A stretch of 64,000 nt of DNA from Thermodesulfatator indicus DSM 15286 (GTDB lineage: Bacteria > Desulfobacterota > Thermodesulfobacteria > Thermodesulfobacteriales > Thermodesulfatatoraceae): the NCBI RefSeq assembly GCF_000217795.1, contig NC_015681.1:496001-560000 (forward strand), given 5' to 3'. This document shows positions 22,946 through 31,255 of the stretch, piece after piece. Position 1 is the first letter of the stretch; every line of letters starts with the position of its first letter. The translations under genes and the position numbers were made by a program. The notes under the pieces were generated by a model that was given only the letters and a program-made list of their open reading frames with translations, was not told the origin of the DNA and searched no databases.

Positions 22946-24823
22946 CTATTTAGTACGATCAACATAATGCGTATGCAATAAATTGTGAGCCAGGTGACTC
23001 ATCGGATGCCCTAAAAATTCAGCGTAAAGCTGTTTAATTTCTGGATTCTCGTGAGACTTCCTTATAGGGAGTTCGTGATCATGCTTGTTAAGGGCTGCAA
23101 GCCTGGCCTGAAGCGTCTCAATGTTGGTTGGCTCAGGCTGACCACCTCCACCAATACACCCTCCAGGACAGGCCATAAACTCAATAAAAGTATAGCTGGC
23201 AAATTCACCACCGTTTTTAACATCTTCACAAATCTTGCGGGCATTACTCAACCCGTGGGCCACTGCCACTTTAATTTCCTTGCCGTTTAAATTAATAGAA
23301 GCCACTTTTATTCCTTCAAGAGTGGCCAGATCTTCAAATTCAAGCTTGGGCAAGGTCTTCCCCGTGATGATTTCGTAAGCTGTTCTGAGAGCAGCTTCCA
23401 TAACACCACCAGTTCTACCAAAGATAGTAGCCGCTCCCGTATATTGGCCGATCAATGGGTCAGGGCCTTCGTCAGGTAGCTCGGCTAGATTGATACCAAA
23501 CATTTTAAAAAGTTTAGCCGCTTCGCGAGTGGTAATTACGTAGTCAACGTCGTAAAATTTCTCGTTTTCGCTGACTTTACCTTTTTCTTTCCAGTAATTA
23601 AAAGCATCACACATTTCTTCACGCTTACTTTCAAACTTCTTGGCTGTACACGGCATGATAGAGACTACTACCATCTTGCGCGGATCAATTCCGAGTTTTT
23701 CTGCAGCAAAGGTCTTGGCTATGGCACCAAACATTTGTTGAGGTGATTTAGCTGAAGAAACATAAGGTATAAGCTCAGGGTAGAAAGTTTCAAGATACTT
23801 AATCCAGCCAGGGCTACAGGAAGTAAACTGGGGAAGGGCTTTGTTTACCTGTTCAAGGGCGTGTTCGTCAACTTCTAGAGATAAATCTTTTAAGTCAATG
23901 ACACCGGCCTTCACCAGCCTTAAAACTAACTCTGTTCCCTCTTCCATGATAGTTAAGTCAGCCGCGAAGTTAGTATCCCATATCCGGTCAAAACCGATTT
24001 TACGTAAAGCCGCGTAAAGTTTGCCTACGGCAATAGTTCCGTAAGGAAGACCAAACTCTTCACCAATGCTTACCCTTAAAGCCGGAGCAAACTCTACTAC
24101 TACAAACTTTTCAGGGTCTCTCAGGGCCTCAACAACTTCATTTAAATTGGGAATTTCTGAAAGAGCCCCAATGGGTTTGCTATACGCACACAGCTCACAA
24201 CCAAAATTTTTCTTGAAAGTGGTAACAAGCCCTGCTTCTTTAGCCATGGGACAGGTGTGAATACACTGGCCGCATCTGGTACACTTGACGTCATCTGCAA
24301 GTATTATTCCCTTCTCTTCATCAAAGGTTAAGGCCTCAACCGCCTGAACATCACGACAGGTCTCTATACAGCCTTTACACCTTATACAAATTTTGGGATT
24401 ATGCCTGATAGAAGGTAAGGACTCCCAGGGTTCGATTTCCCATTTGGCTCGTTCTTCAAGTGTAATAAAACCGGCATTTTCTCCTTCTACCGCTACTATC
24501 TCTTGTAGCTCCCGAATCAAATAGCATTCATCGTTTTCTTTAAGCCAGTTAAGCCTTTCGGTAAGTTTTTCTTTTACCAGATCAGACTGAGTATTTATTT
24601 TCATGCCTTCTTTTACTGTAAGGCCCTTGAGCATCTTTGCTGGCACTATACGGCCATCCACTTCAACGATCTTTAGCGCAGGACATTCTGGATGATGGAT
24701 AAACTCAAGTTGAGGAATTTCAAAAGGGAGCCAAAAATCTTTTCCTTCTTTTTTGATAAGCTCATAAACTGTGGTGCCTTCTTCTACCGATAAAGAAGCT
24801 CCGTCAAGGTTTACCTGAATCAT
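22946..24823 (-). CDS. [FeFe] hydrogenase catalytic subunit with fused small-subunit domain and altered N-terminal ferredoxin domain
   Basis: The 625-residue protein has an N-terminal domain shaped like the plant-ferredoxin domain of HndD/CpI, but the usual [2Fe-2S] Cys pattern is missing: only one Cys is seen (HHPECPA). Two [4Fe-4S] motifs follow near 150-195 (CIRCKGCIETC, CTRCGQCIHTC), then an extra GCELC. The H-cluster motifs are complete: TSCSPGW, MPCTAKKFE and CPGGCIGGGGQP. The last 40 residues are a small-subunit (SSU) domain (EFLGHPMSHLAHNLLHTHY). No export signal is seen, so a cytosolic enzyme is inferred. It ends a four-gene operon and has AGGAGG upstream. Confidence 0.9.
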   Translation of the reverse strand: MIQVNLDGASLSVEEGTTVYELIKKEGKDFWLPFEIPQLEFIHHPECPALKIVEVDGRIVPAKMLKGLTVKEGMKINTQSDLVKEKLTERLNWLKENDECYLIRELQEIVAVEGENAGFITLEERAKWEIEPWESLPSIRHNPKICIRCKGCIETCRDVQAVEALTFDEEKGIILADDVKCTRCGQCIHTCPMAKEAGLVTTFKKNFGCELCAYSKPIGALSEIPNLNEVVEALRDPEKFVVVEFAPALRVSIGEEFGLPYGTIAVGKLYAALRKIGFDRIWDTNFAADLTIMEEGTELVLRLVKAGVIDLKDLSLEVDEHALEQVNKALPQFTSCSPGWIKYLETFYPELIPYVSSAKSPQQMFGAIAKTFAAEKLGIDPRKMVVVSIMPCTAKKFESKREEMCDAFNYWKEKGKVSENEKFYDVDYVITTREAAKLFKMFGINLAELPDEGPDPLIGQYTGAATIFGRTGGVMEAALRTAYEIITGKTLPKLEFEDLATLEGIKVASINLNGKEIKVAVAHGLSNARKICEDVKNGGEFASYTFIEFMACPGGCIGGGGQPEPTNIETLQARLAALNKHDHELPIRKSHENPEIKQLYAEFLGHPMSHLAHNLLHTHYVDRTK

Positions 24824-24865
24824 AAGTTAAATCCTCCTACAAAATTATTACCCATATGTGAAGCA

Positions 24866-25531
24866 TTAGTCTTCTTTGGGCTCTACCTTCATTAAGTCCT
24901 TTTCGTACCACTTTGGATTATGATGTTTAGCCCATTCAACAGATACAGTTCCGCTTCCAGGACGCCACATAGCCAGAAGATCTTCAGTGTTGACTATGGA
25001 AAGAGGGATATGCCCACAGGTGGCCACCGCTGTAGCCAAAATAGAACCCCACACATGTACATAAAACATGAGTTCAAAAAGAGTTTTGCCCATGGAGTGT
25101 TTGGCGTAGTAAAGAGACCAACCCGTTACTATCAAAGCAATAATCACAAAAACAAAGAAAAGATAAGTAAGCTTTTGCCCGGCATTGACTTTTCCCTGAG
25201 GTGCTACTTCTTCAGGACCAAATGGAATCTTGAAAAAACGCCTGGGATAACCACCAAAGTTCTTAAACCAGGCCAAAGAATCTTTATCCCATTCAAGAAA
25301 GTTTTTCATCATTATGTAAAAGCGATGGGGGGAAAGAAAAACAAACGCCAGGAAATTAAAAGTAAAAATTACCGCTACCCAAATATGAATCTGCATTAAA
25401 AAGGCTTTGGTCTCTGGGGACGCCCAATCAAAATAAACAATTACACCTGTCAAAGCTAATATGTACCAAGTTACAGCGTTTACATTGTGAAAAATCTTTT
25501 CTGAAAATGAAAATTTAAGCACTCTATCCAT
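24866..25531 (-). CDS. Cytochrome b subunit of a membrane-bound hydrogenase
   Basis: The 221-residue integral membrane protein has four hydrophobic helices. Paired His residues suited to heme b ligation are seen in HNVNAVTWYILALTG, QIHIWVAVIF, and YVHVWGSILATAVATCGH. This is the di-heme cytochrome b561/FdnI-type plan used to pass electrons from a periplasmic dehydrogenase to quinone. It overlaps the small-subunit gene by eight bases and has AGGAGGT upstream. It lies between the two catalytic-subunit genes, so it probably serves the exported HydA/small-subunit dimer. Confidence 0.82.
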   Translation of the reverse strand: MDRVLKFSFSEKIFHNVNAVTWYILALTGVIVYFDWASPETKAFLMQIHIWVAVIFTFNFLAFVFLSPHRFYIMMKNFLEWDKDSLAWFKNFGGYPRRFFKIPFGPEEVAPQGKVNAGQKLTYLFFVFVIIALIVTGWSLYYAKHSMGKTLFELMFYVHVWGSILATAVATCGHIPLSIVNTEDLLAMWRPGSGTVSVEWAKHHNPKWYEKDLMKVEPKED

Positions 25532-25886
25532 GACGGACCTCCTGGGCTCCTAATTGCCACCTTACGTAATAGTGATGAGTGTGTAGCAATTGATGGGCAG
25601 TTTCACTTAAAGGATGACCAGCAAATTCTTCGTAAAACTTTTTAACCCCAGGATTCATATATGAGGCAGGAAGTTTATGCTGCTGACGTCTTTTATCGTC
25701 AAAATAAAGGCCCTTCTGCCTCATGGTTATGTACTTGTTGCGCTTTTTAACAAGATTAGTGATAGCAAAGCCGCCTATAGCTATGTAAGCAGTGATAACA
25801 CCTGTAACCTTAAAAAAGGTTCTCCTGGTAATCAAAATAGAGGCTGGCTTTTCCTCGTATTGGTAAGGCAAATTTTCTTTACTCAT
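25524..25886 (-). CDS. Small subunit of [FeFe] hydrogenase with Tat-like signal
   Basis: The 120-residue protein has ITRRTFFKVTG followed by a hydrophobic stretch (VITAYIAIGGFAI), a twin-arginine-type signal or anchor. The C-terminal part, NPGVKKFYEEFAGHPLSETAHQLLHTHHYY, fits the iron-hydrogenase small-subunit family. In Desulfovibrio the separate small subunit carries the Tat signal that exports both subunits; the same logic is inferred here. No AxA cleavage site is obvious, so the helix may stay as an anchor. AGGAGGTAATT precedes the ATG. tatA and tatC are at 8.3-9.3 kb. Confidence 0.85.
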   Translation of the reverse strand: MSKENLPYQYEEKPASILITRRTFFKVTGVITAYIAIGGFAITNLVKKRNKYITMRQKGLYFDDKRRQQHKLPASYMNPGVKKFYEEFAGHPLSETAHQLLHTHHYYVRWQLGAQEVRHG

Positions 25887-25903
25887 AATTACCTCCTAAA
25901 AAG

Positions 25904-27247
25904 CTAAGCCTTAAGCGGTAATGGTAATAACGGATCTATCCATGAAGTGCCCATAGGATTTACCGGTTGCCCACCTCCGTTTATACAACCACCTGGACAA
26001 TTCATTACCTCTATAAAGTGATACGGACAGTTACCAGCCACCACCTGCTTGAGAACTTTGTCCAAATGATTAATAGCCCCGTTTACCACACATATTTTCA
26101 GATGGAATTCTTTACCCCCTAAAGCTTTTAGCGGTATAGGAATCACTGCTTCCCTTATACCAGTGGTATAACCGCGCACCGCAAAAAAATCCCAGGCAGG
26201 AGGCTCCTTTCCAGAAAGTACGTAATAGGCTGTTCGAAGGGCTGCTTCGGTCACTCCACCACTGGTTCCAAAAATAGTGGCACCGCCACTGTAAATCTCA
26301 GTAATTTCAATATTTTCTTCTTTTTCCGAAAGCTTCAAAGGATTGACTCCAAATCTTTTCAGTAGAGTAGCAGCATCTCTGGTAGTGAGTACCGCATCAA
26401 CATCCGGAAATGGAGGTGTATCTTCAGGCAAATATCCATTTTCTTTAAGCCACTGCCAGGCTGACTTAAATTCTGGCCGACTGGCTTCAAAAATTTTGCC
26501 AGTGCAAGGCATAATGCCCACAGTGTAAACCTTACGAGGATCAACATTCCAGACATCTAAGGCTGCCCAAGTCTTGGCTGAAGCCCCGGCCATCTGTTGG
26601 GGGGATTTGGCTCCCGATATGTGAGGTAAAACTTTAGCGTAATAAAGCTCAGCGTAGCGAATCCAAGCCGGACAACAGCTGGTAAAGTGCGGAAGAGGAT
26701 GGTGAGCAAATTTCTCAAGCTCAGGGCCTCTTTCTCCAAGTACCCAATATCTCACCTTGGCAATGAACTCGTAAGCCTCTTCCATGATGGTCTGATCAGC
26801 GGCAAAGTTATTTTCGTATATTTTGAAACCTATTTTTTTAAAGGCATTGTGCATACGCCCTACCGTGAGCGTCCCCGAAGGCGAGCCAAATTCTTCCGCT
26901 AAGGCGACCCTTACTGCAGGAGCAATAATGGCCACCACCGTCCATTCAGGATCTCTCAGTTTTTCCTCTACCTCATCGACAAAAGACATTTGCTCGATAG
27001 CCCCAAAAGGGCAGTTCACCAGACATTGACCACAATTAATACAACGGTCAGTATCAATAGAATGGGCTACTCCAATAGAACCACGAATAGCATGGGCCAC
27101 GCAAAATTGCTTACAGGTATCACAGCCTACACATTTGTTTTGATTAATACGAATAATGCCTCTAAGTTCCCCGGGAAGATAAGTCCCTCCACCGGTACGG
27201 GCCTCTGGCGTAGGCCTAAATGTAGAAACTTTTTCAGTAGCACTCAT
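25904..27247 (-). CDS. hydA: [FeFe] hydrogenase large catalytic subunit
   Basis: A 447-residue subunit started at the ATG at 27247 (MSATEKVSTF) behind GGGGAG; the 45 open codons upstream are AT-rich spacer. A two-cluster ferredoxin domain (CVGCDTCKQFC, CINCGQCLVNC) is followed by the three H-cluster motifs TSCCPAW, MPCTGKIFE and CPGGCINGGGQP. It has no fused small-subunit domain; the next gene supplies one with a Tat-like signal. This is the Desulfovibrio HydAB arrangement, so a periplasmic location is inferred. It heads the four-gene hydrogenase operon. Confidence 0.92.
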   Translation of the reverse strand: MSATEKVSTFRPTPEARTGGGTYLPGELRGIIRINQNKCVGCDTCKQFCVAHAIRGSIGVAHSIDTDRCINCGQCLVNCPFGAIEQMSFVDEVEEKLRDPEWTVVAIIAPAVRVALAEEFGSPSGTLTVGRMHNAFKKIGFKIYENNFAADQTIMEEAYEFIAKVRYWVLGERGPELEKFAHHPLPHFTSCCPAWIRYAELYYAKVLPHISGAKSPQQMAGASAKTWAALDVWNVDPRKVYTVGIMPCTGKIFEASRPEFKSAWQWLKENGYLPEDTPPFPDVDAVLTTRDAATLLKRFGVNPLKLSEKEENIEITEIYSGGATIFGTSGGVTEAALRTAYYVLSGKEPPAWDFFAVRGYTTGIREAVIPIPLKALGGKEFHLKICVVNGAINHLDKVLKQVVAGNCPYHFIEVMNCPGGCINGGGQPVNPMGTSWIDPLLPLPLKA

Positions 27248-27347
27248 AAGCACTCTCCCCTTAGACAGTTTGTTAATAATAACACAAGTCAATAGTAAAA
27301 AATCAAAATTTATGCAATATGAATTTATCTTTTTTGAATTGTTGTTA

Positions 27348-27376
27348 ATTTTATTTAAATATTTAAGCAGTTTCAA
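27348..27376 (-). promoter_or_regulatory. Sigma-70-type promoter of the hydrogenase operon
   Basis: Minus strand TTGAAA (27371-27376), 17-base spacer, TAAAAT (27348-27353): five of six matches at each hexamer. The predicted start, near 27341, gives a leader of about 95 bases before the hydA ATG. Confidence 0.55.
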
Positions 27377-27557
27377 TAACAAATAAAATTTTTTTGTTTT
27401 TAAAGAAGGAGCAAATTATTGGTAGAAATCTTGGCAAGATTCAAAAAGTATAGATTGATCGCCACGGCGACTACGTCGCCTCACGAAAGAGTTGCTTCGG
27501 TTGCTTGGTGTAGCCGAAGCAATAACTCTCTCCTGTTGTCACTGTGAACATCTAAGA

Positions 27558-27575
27558 TTCCCGCTTAAGCGGGAA
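27558..27575 (-). terminator. Palindrome after hydF, probable terminator
   Basis: TTCCCGCTTAAGCGGGAA is a perfect 18-base palindrome starting seven bases after the hydF stop. It lacks a clear T-run, so terminator activity is a guess. Confidence 0.45.
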
Positions 27576-27581
27576 GTTTCA

Positions 27582-28805
27582 TTAGTTATCCTCTAGTATC
27601 ATTTTGGCATAAGGGAAAGGCTCAATGGTACGATGCAATACTCCCTGCAGGAAAGAAATGGCTACACCGTAGTTAGTTATGGGTACTCCTTGGCGAGTGG
27701 CCTTATAAAGCCGGCTTAACATCTCGCGCCGATTAAGCATACATCCACCACAATGAATAACCAGCTTGTAATCAGCTAGATTTTCAGGAAAGGCCCGCCC
27801 GGGACATACGTCTATTTCTAGCTTTCCGCCTACATATTGTCTAAGCCAGCGAGGAATCTTTACCCGGCCAATGTCGTCAGCAATGGGATGATGAGTACAG
27901 GCCTCAGCAATAAGAACTTTGTCTCCAGGCTCGAGTTTCTCAATAGCCTTAACTCCTTTCACCAAGGTAGGCAGATCTCCTTTAAATCTCGCCATAATTA
28001 TAGAAAATGTAGTTACCTGAATATTGGGTGGCGTGTCAGCCACTACTTTTAAAACGCACTGGGAATCACATATTACAAGTTTAGGCGGACGTTTCAGGCG
28101 TTCTAAAGCATCTCTTAGCTCTCTTTCTTTCACCACCATGCAGTAGGCATCGCTATCAAGGATATCTCTTATAGTTTGCACCTGAGGAAGGATAAGTCTG
28201 CCCTTGGGTGCCTCAAGGTCAATGGGTACTACAAGGACGGCCAACTCTCCAGCAGGCAAAAGGTCTCCCACCAGAGTAGGCGGGTTAAACCACTCAGCTG
28301 GTGCTATTTTAAGAAGTAATTCTTTAAGTTCTTCAATATTTTGTCGCTTTTCCGCTGAAACAGCAATATAAGGAATTTTCTCTTCCTCAAGGCGCTTAAT
28401 TATCTCTTCGTCAGGAGAGATGATATCTATTTTGTTCAGCACCACTACAAAGGGAATTTTTTGCTCTTTAAGAATATTTTTGAGGCGCTCTTCGAACTCT
28501 CCCCATTGATTGGCCTCAGTCACAATGAGGCCTAAATCTGTGCGCTCAAAAACCTCCATGGTCTTTTTTATGCGCATCTCTCCTAAAGCGCCGATATCGT
28601 CAATACCCGCCGTATCAATAAAAACCACCGGGCCTAAAGGCAAAAGCTCCATGGTCTTTTCCACCGGGTCAGTGGTAGTACCTGGCGTATCAGAAACAAT
28701 AGCTATAGGCTGTTCTGTTAAAGCGTTTAGAAGAGATGATTTACCTACATTTCGGCGGCCAAAAATTCCAATGTGAAGCCTTAAAGCTTTGGGTGTGTTC
28801 TGCAT
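27582..28805 (-). CDS. hydF: [FeFe] hydrogenase maturation GTPase HydF
   Basis: HydF is the scaffold that carries the assembling di-iron subcluster and delivers it to HydA. The 407-residue protein has GTPase motifs GRRNVGKSSL (15-24), SDTPGTTTDP, DTAG and NKID in the first 160 residues, a middle dimerisation region, and the C-terminal cluster-binding residues in EACTHHPI and HCGGCM. It starts 25 bases inside hydE, with AGGAGG in the hydE coding sequence. Confidence 0.96.
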   Translation of the reverse strand: MQNTPKALRLHIGIFGRRNVGKSSLLNALTEQPIAIVSDTPGTTTDPVEKTMELLPLGPVVFIDTAGIDDIGALGEMRIKKTMEVFERTDLGLIVTEANQWGEFEERLKNILKEQKIPFVVVLNKIDIISPDEEIIKRLEEEKIPYIAVSAEKRQNIEELKELLLKIAPAEWFNPPTLVGDLLPAGELAVLVVPIDLEAPKGRLILPQVQTIRDILDSDAYCMVVKERELRDALERLKRPPKLVICDSQCVLKVVADTPPNIQVTTFSIIMARFKGDLPTLVKGVKAIEKLEPGDKVLIAEACTHHPIADDIGRVKIPRWLRQYVGGKLEIDVCPGRAFPENLADYKLVIHCGGCMLNRREMLSRLYKATRQGVPITNYGVAISFLQGVLHRTIEPFPYAKMILEDN

Positions 28806-29770
28806 CTTAAGGAGCCTCCTATATCCTGGCCGATTTTACGGCCAGCTTTTTTTATCAATTCTTTCGCCCGCGAAAAAGTTACCTTGGTTTTGCCATCATA
28901 AATTTTATAATTTCTGGAGAACTCTTCCGGCGTAAAATTAGGCATAATTACGTTTGCTCCACCTCTTAGAGCCTTTAGCTGGGCATCTTCTCCACCCAAA
29001 GTAGCAAGCGCCGTGGTAGCAGGAAGATGAGGCGTTTTGGCCACTATCCTAACCAAGGCCAAAACCCGCAGAGTTAGCTCTACACTGCCAGACGGCTTAT
29101 CGGCAAGGGGCGTATTTTCCTGGGGAATAAACGGCCCAATGCCCGCCATATCTGCTTCTATTTCTTTGATAAAAAGGATGTCGCCTGCCAGGTCTTCAAA
29201 ACTCTGGCCAGGTAGCCCCACAATATTTCCAACTCCTATCTCATAACCCAGTTCTTTGAGAAATACTATGTGCCTTAGTCTCCCTTCAAAGGTTTTACCA
29301 GGATGTAGCTGGGCATACAGCTCGGGATTTACAGTCTCATGTTTCATCAAGTATCTGTCAGCCCCGGCTTGGCGCCAGGTTTCGTAATCAGAAAAAGGCC
29401 TCTCTCCCAGAGAAAGGGTAATAGCCACTTCTCCTTCTTGTTTAATAGCCTTTACTATCTCAGTGATATCATCTCTTTTATAAGCCAGATCATCTCCAGA
29501 TTGAAGAACTATAGTCTTTACCCCTTGTTTTATCAGGTTTCGGGCAAGATTTATTATTTCTTGCGGCTTCATGCGGTAGCGCTTAAGACGATGATTGTCT
29601 CTCCTTAAACCACAATACAAGCAGTTGTTGACGCAGTAGTTAGAAAACTCAATAATCCCGCGCAGGTGGACTTCCTCGCCTACATACTCTCGCCTGATTT
29701 TGTCTGCCCTCTTTAGAAGCTCTTCTAAAGGATCTTCTTTTAAAGATTTTATAATTTCATCGTAAGTCAT
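28781..29770 (-). CDS. hydE: [FeFe] hydrogenase maturase HydE (radical SAM)
   Basis: HydE is a radical-SAM enzyme acting on the HydG product in synthesis of the H-cluster di-iron unit. From the ATG at 29770 it has 329 residues with the radical-SAM cysteines in CVNNCLYCGL (C46, C50, C53), then SGDD and HPGKTFEGRLRHI, which match HydE rather than BioB. No good ribosome site precedes the ATG. The alternative GTG two codons upstream has none either. hydE and hydF form their own coupled unit, facing away from the FmdE-like gene. Confidence 0.94.
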   Translation of the reverse strand: MTYDEIIKSLKEDPLEELLKRADKIRREYVGEEVHLRGIIEFSNYCVNNCLYCGLRRDNHRLKRYRMKPQEIINLARNLIKQGVKTIVLQSGDDLAYKRDDITEIVKAIKQEGEVAITLSLGERPFSDYETWRQAGADRYLMKHETVNPELYAQLHPGKTFEGRLRHIVFLKELGYEIGVGNIVGLPGQSFEDLAGDILFIKEIEADMAGIGPFIPQENTPLADKPSGSVELTLRVLALVRIVAKTPHLPATTALATLGGEDAQLKALRGGANVIMPNFTPEEFSRNYKIYDGKTKVTFSRAKELIKKAGRKIGQDIGGSLRCRTHPKL

Positions 29771-29841
29771 ACGCACTTTAAGATTCTCAATAAAAAATAA
29801 TTTTGCAACTCGAGGATAAAAAACTTATCTCAATTTTTTCG

Positions 29842-29874
29842 TTGACAAGTAGCACAAAATAAAATAAAGTGCTA
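29842..29874 (+). promoter_or_regulatory. Strong promoter with overlapping operator, leaderless FmdE-like transcript
   Basis: TTGACA (29842-29847), 17 bases, TAAAGT (29865-29870). The start predicted seven bases on is the A of the ATG at 29877, and no Shine-Dalgarno is present, so the message should be leaderless. TAGCAC (29850-29855) and GTGCTA (29869-29874) form a perfect inverted repeat across the spacer and start point, a likely repressor site. Confidence 0.6.
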
Positions 29875-29876
29875 TT

Positions 29877-30332
29877 ATGCTTTTAGTTGATTTAGAGCTA
29901 AAAGTCATCGCTGAAAAGCACGGTCATTTGTGCCCTTATCTGGCTTTAGGCTGGCGAGTGGGCTTATTTTTCAAAAATTTTCTCCTCAAAAAAGAATTTA
30001 CCAGCTTTGAAAATTTTTTTGTATTGGCCTATGCTCATAGTTGTGCCCTAAGTGCTTTAGAATTAATGAATTTTAAGATAAGCTGTGAAAACATTGGTGA
30101 ACACGTATATGTTTTACAAACTATTACAGGAGATGCTCTTTCTATGATAGCGGTAAACGCGGAAATTATTATACCTCCCCGTGAGCTAGAAGAGTTAACC
30201 TGGAAAATAAAATCAGATACCGCTCTTTACTACGAAAAGGCCCACTACAGTTATCTTTTTGACAACTGGATAGTAGATATCCTTAACGCCAGTGAAGAAG
30301 AACTTTTCGTCTTTCCCCACGAAAGAGTATGA
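29877..30332 (+). CDS. FmdE/FwdE-family protein
   Basis: A 151-residue protein with the FmdE signature HGHLCPYLALGWRVG (15-29), whose His and Cys can bind metal, and a later AHSCALSALELM that supplies another Cys. The family is named for a subunit of tungsten/molybdenum formylmethanofuran dehydrogenase. Many bacteria have stand-alone copies beside metal or cofactor transporters. It overlaps the binding-protein gene by four bases (ATGA), and the four genes look like one operon. The C-terminal zinc-ribbon of some FmdE proteins is absent. A role in sensing or handling the transported metal or cofactor is inferred. Confidence 0.72.
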   Translation: MLLVDLELKVIAEKHGHLCPYLALGWRVGLFFKNFLLKKEFTSFENFFVLAYAHSCALSALELMNFKISCENIGEHVYVLQTITGDALSMIAVNAEIIIPPRELEELTWKIKSDTALYYEKAHYSYLFDNWIVDILNASEEELFVFPHERV

Positions 30333-31255
30333 AAAAATTCCTGCTCTGTCTGCTAATCTTCTTTTTCTTCCCTTTAAATAGCTTTTCAAAAACACTTACT
30401 ATAAAAGACGCCCTAAATCGCACCGTAAAAATAAATGCTCCGGTTAAGAAAGCAATTTTTCTGGTAGGTTACGAAATTATCCCTTTTCTTGACCTCTGGC
30501 ACCAAACGGTGGGTATTAGCCTTTGGGCCAAATATGAAAACGACCTATTAGGGAAAAAGGCCAAAGATTTCGTAAATGTGGGCACGGCTTCCAATCCCAA
30601 CATAGAAACTATTGTTTCTTTAAAGCCAGACCTGGTGATTACCTGGCCTTACAATCAAAGGGTAATTCAAACCTTTGAAAGCCTTGGTATTCCAACTTAC
30701 ACCATATCTCCCAATAGTCTTTATGATTTGTTTAACTTAATAAACGACTTCGCTCTCATTTTTGGCAAAGAAGAAAGGGGAAATAGGCTTATTAACTTAA
30801 TGAGAGGAACTCTAAATGAGTTGAACAGCCTGGTAGCTAATGCTTATAAGCCGGGAGTTGTTTTTACCTGGGGAAGACCTACCCGTATTTCCGGAAAACA
30901 GGGAGTTGTTCCTGATCTTATCCGTATTGCTGGCGGAAAAAACCTTGGCGATAAATTTGATCGCCCTTATATTGATATCCCTCTTGAAAGACTCGTTATC
31001 TTAAATCCTGAAGTTATTTTCATCTGGGGAAACGCACGCTACAATGCTTCTGACTTATTAAAAGACGAAAGGCTCTCTTCCGTGAGTGCGGTAAAAAACA
31101 AAAAGGTTTATAAAACTCCTGAATGGTCCACCTGGTCCCCAAGGGCAGTTTTAATCGCCCTATGGATGGGCACCAAACTCCATCCTGAACTGGTAACTCC
31201 TGCCTTTTTTAAACAAAAGAAGGCCCAGCTCGAAAGTTTTATAACTAATCCATGA
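30329..31255 (+). CDS. Periplasmic substrate-binding protein, FecB/BtuF type
   Basis: The 308-residue protein has a signal peptide (about residues 1-20, ending NSFSK), then TIKDALNRTVKINAPVKKAI, the TroA/BtuF-fold opening with the catalytically important domain-lobe pattern SLKPDLVITWPYNQRVIQ and EVIFIWGNARYN. It binds a metal complex or corrinoid for the FecCD-type permease, to which it is coupled by ATGA. Iron chelates, cobalamin and molybdate/tungstate are all carried by members; the FmdE neighbour makes Mo or W worth testing. Confidence 0.82.
   Translation: MKKFLLCLLIFFFFPLNSFSKTLTIKDALNRTVKINAPVKKAIFLVGYEIIPFLDLWHQTVGISLWAKYENDLLGKKAKDFVNVGTASNPNIETIVSLKPDLVITWPYNQRVIQTFESLGIPTYTISPNSLYDLFNLINDFALIFGKEERGNRLINLMRGTLNELNSLVANAYKPGVVFTWGRPTRISGKQGVVPDLIRIAGGKNLGDKFDRPYIDIPLERLVILNPEVIFIWGNARYNASDLLKDERLSSVSAVKNKKVYKTPEWSTWSPRAVLIALWMGTKLHPELVTPAFFKQKKAQLESFITNP

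Larger units (their letters stand above)
27248..27581. other. Spacer with hydA promoter and repeat elements
   Basis: No gene is supported. The hydA-proximal part is very AT-rich and holds the promoter described separately. Positions 27463-27543 hold a diverged palindromic repeat with inverted arms GAGTTGCTTCGG / CCGAAGCAATAACTC (about 27489-27528). An 18-base palindrome adjoins the hydF stop. Confidence 0.6.

Noticed and set aside
24250-24260. Further copy of the GGGACAGG repeat in the hydrogenase gene
   Set aside because: It reads GGGACAGGTG, missing the core C, and encodes a conserved Cys-Pro stretch of the ferredoxin domain.
27248-27382. Longer hydA reading frame starting at 27382
   Set aside because: The extra 45 codons are AT-rich, contain the promoter's downstream region and lack an SD; the ATG at 27247 has GGGGAG and fits the family.
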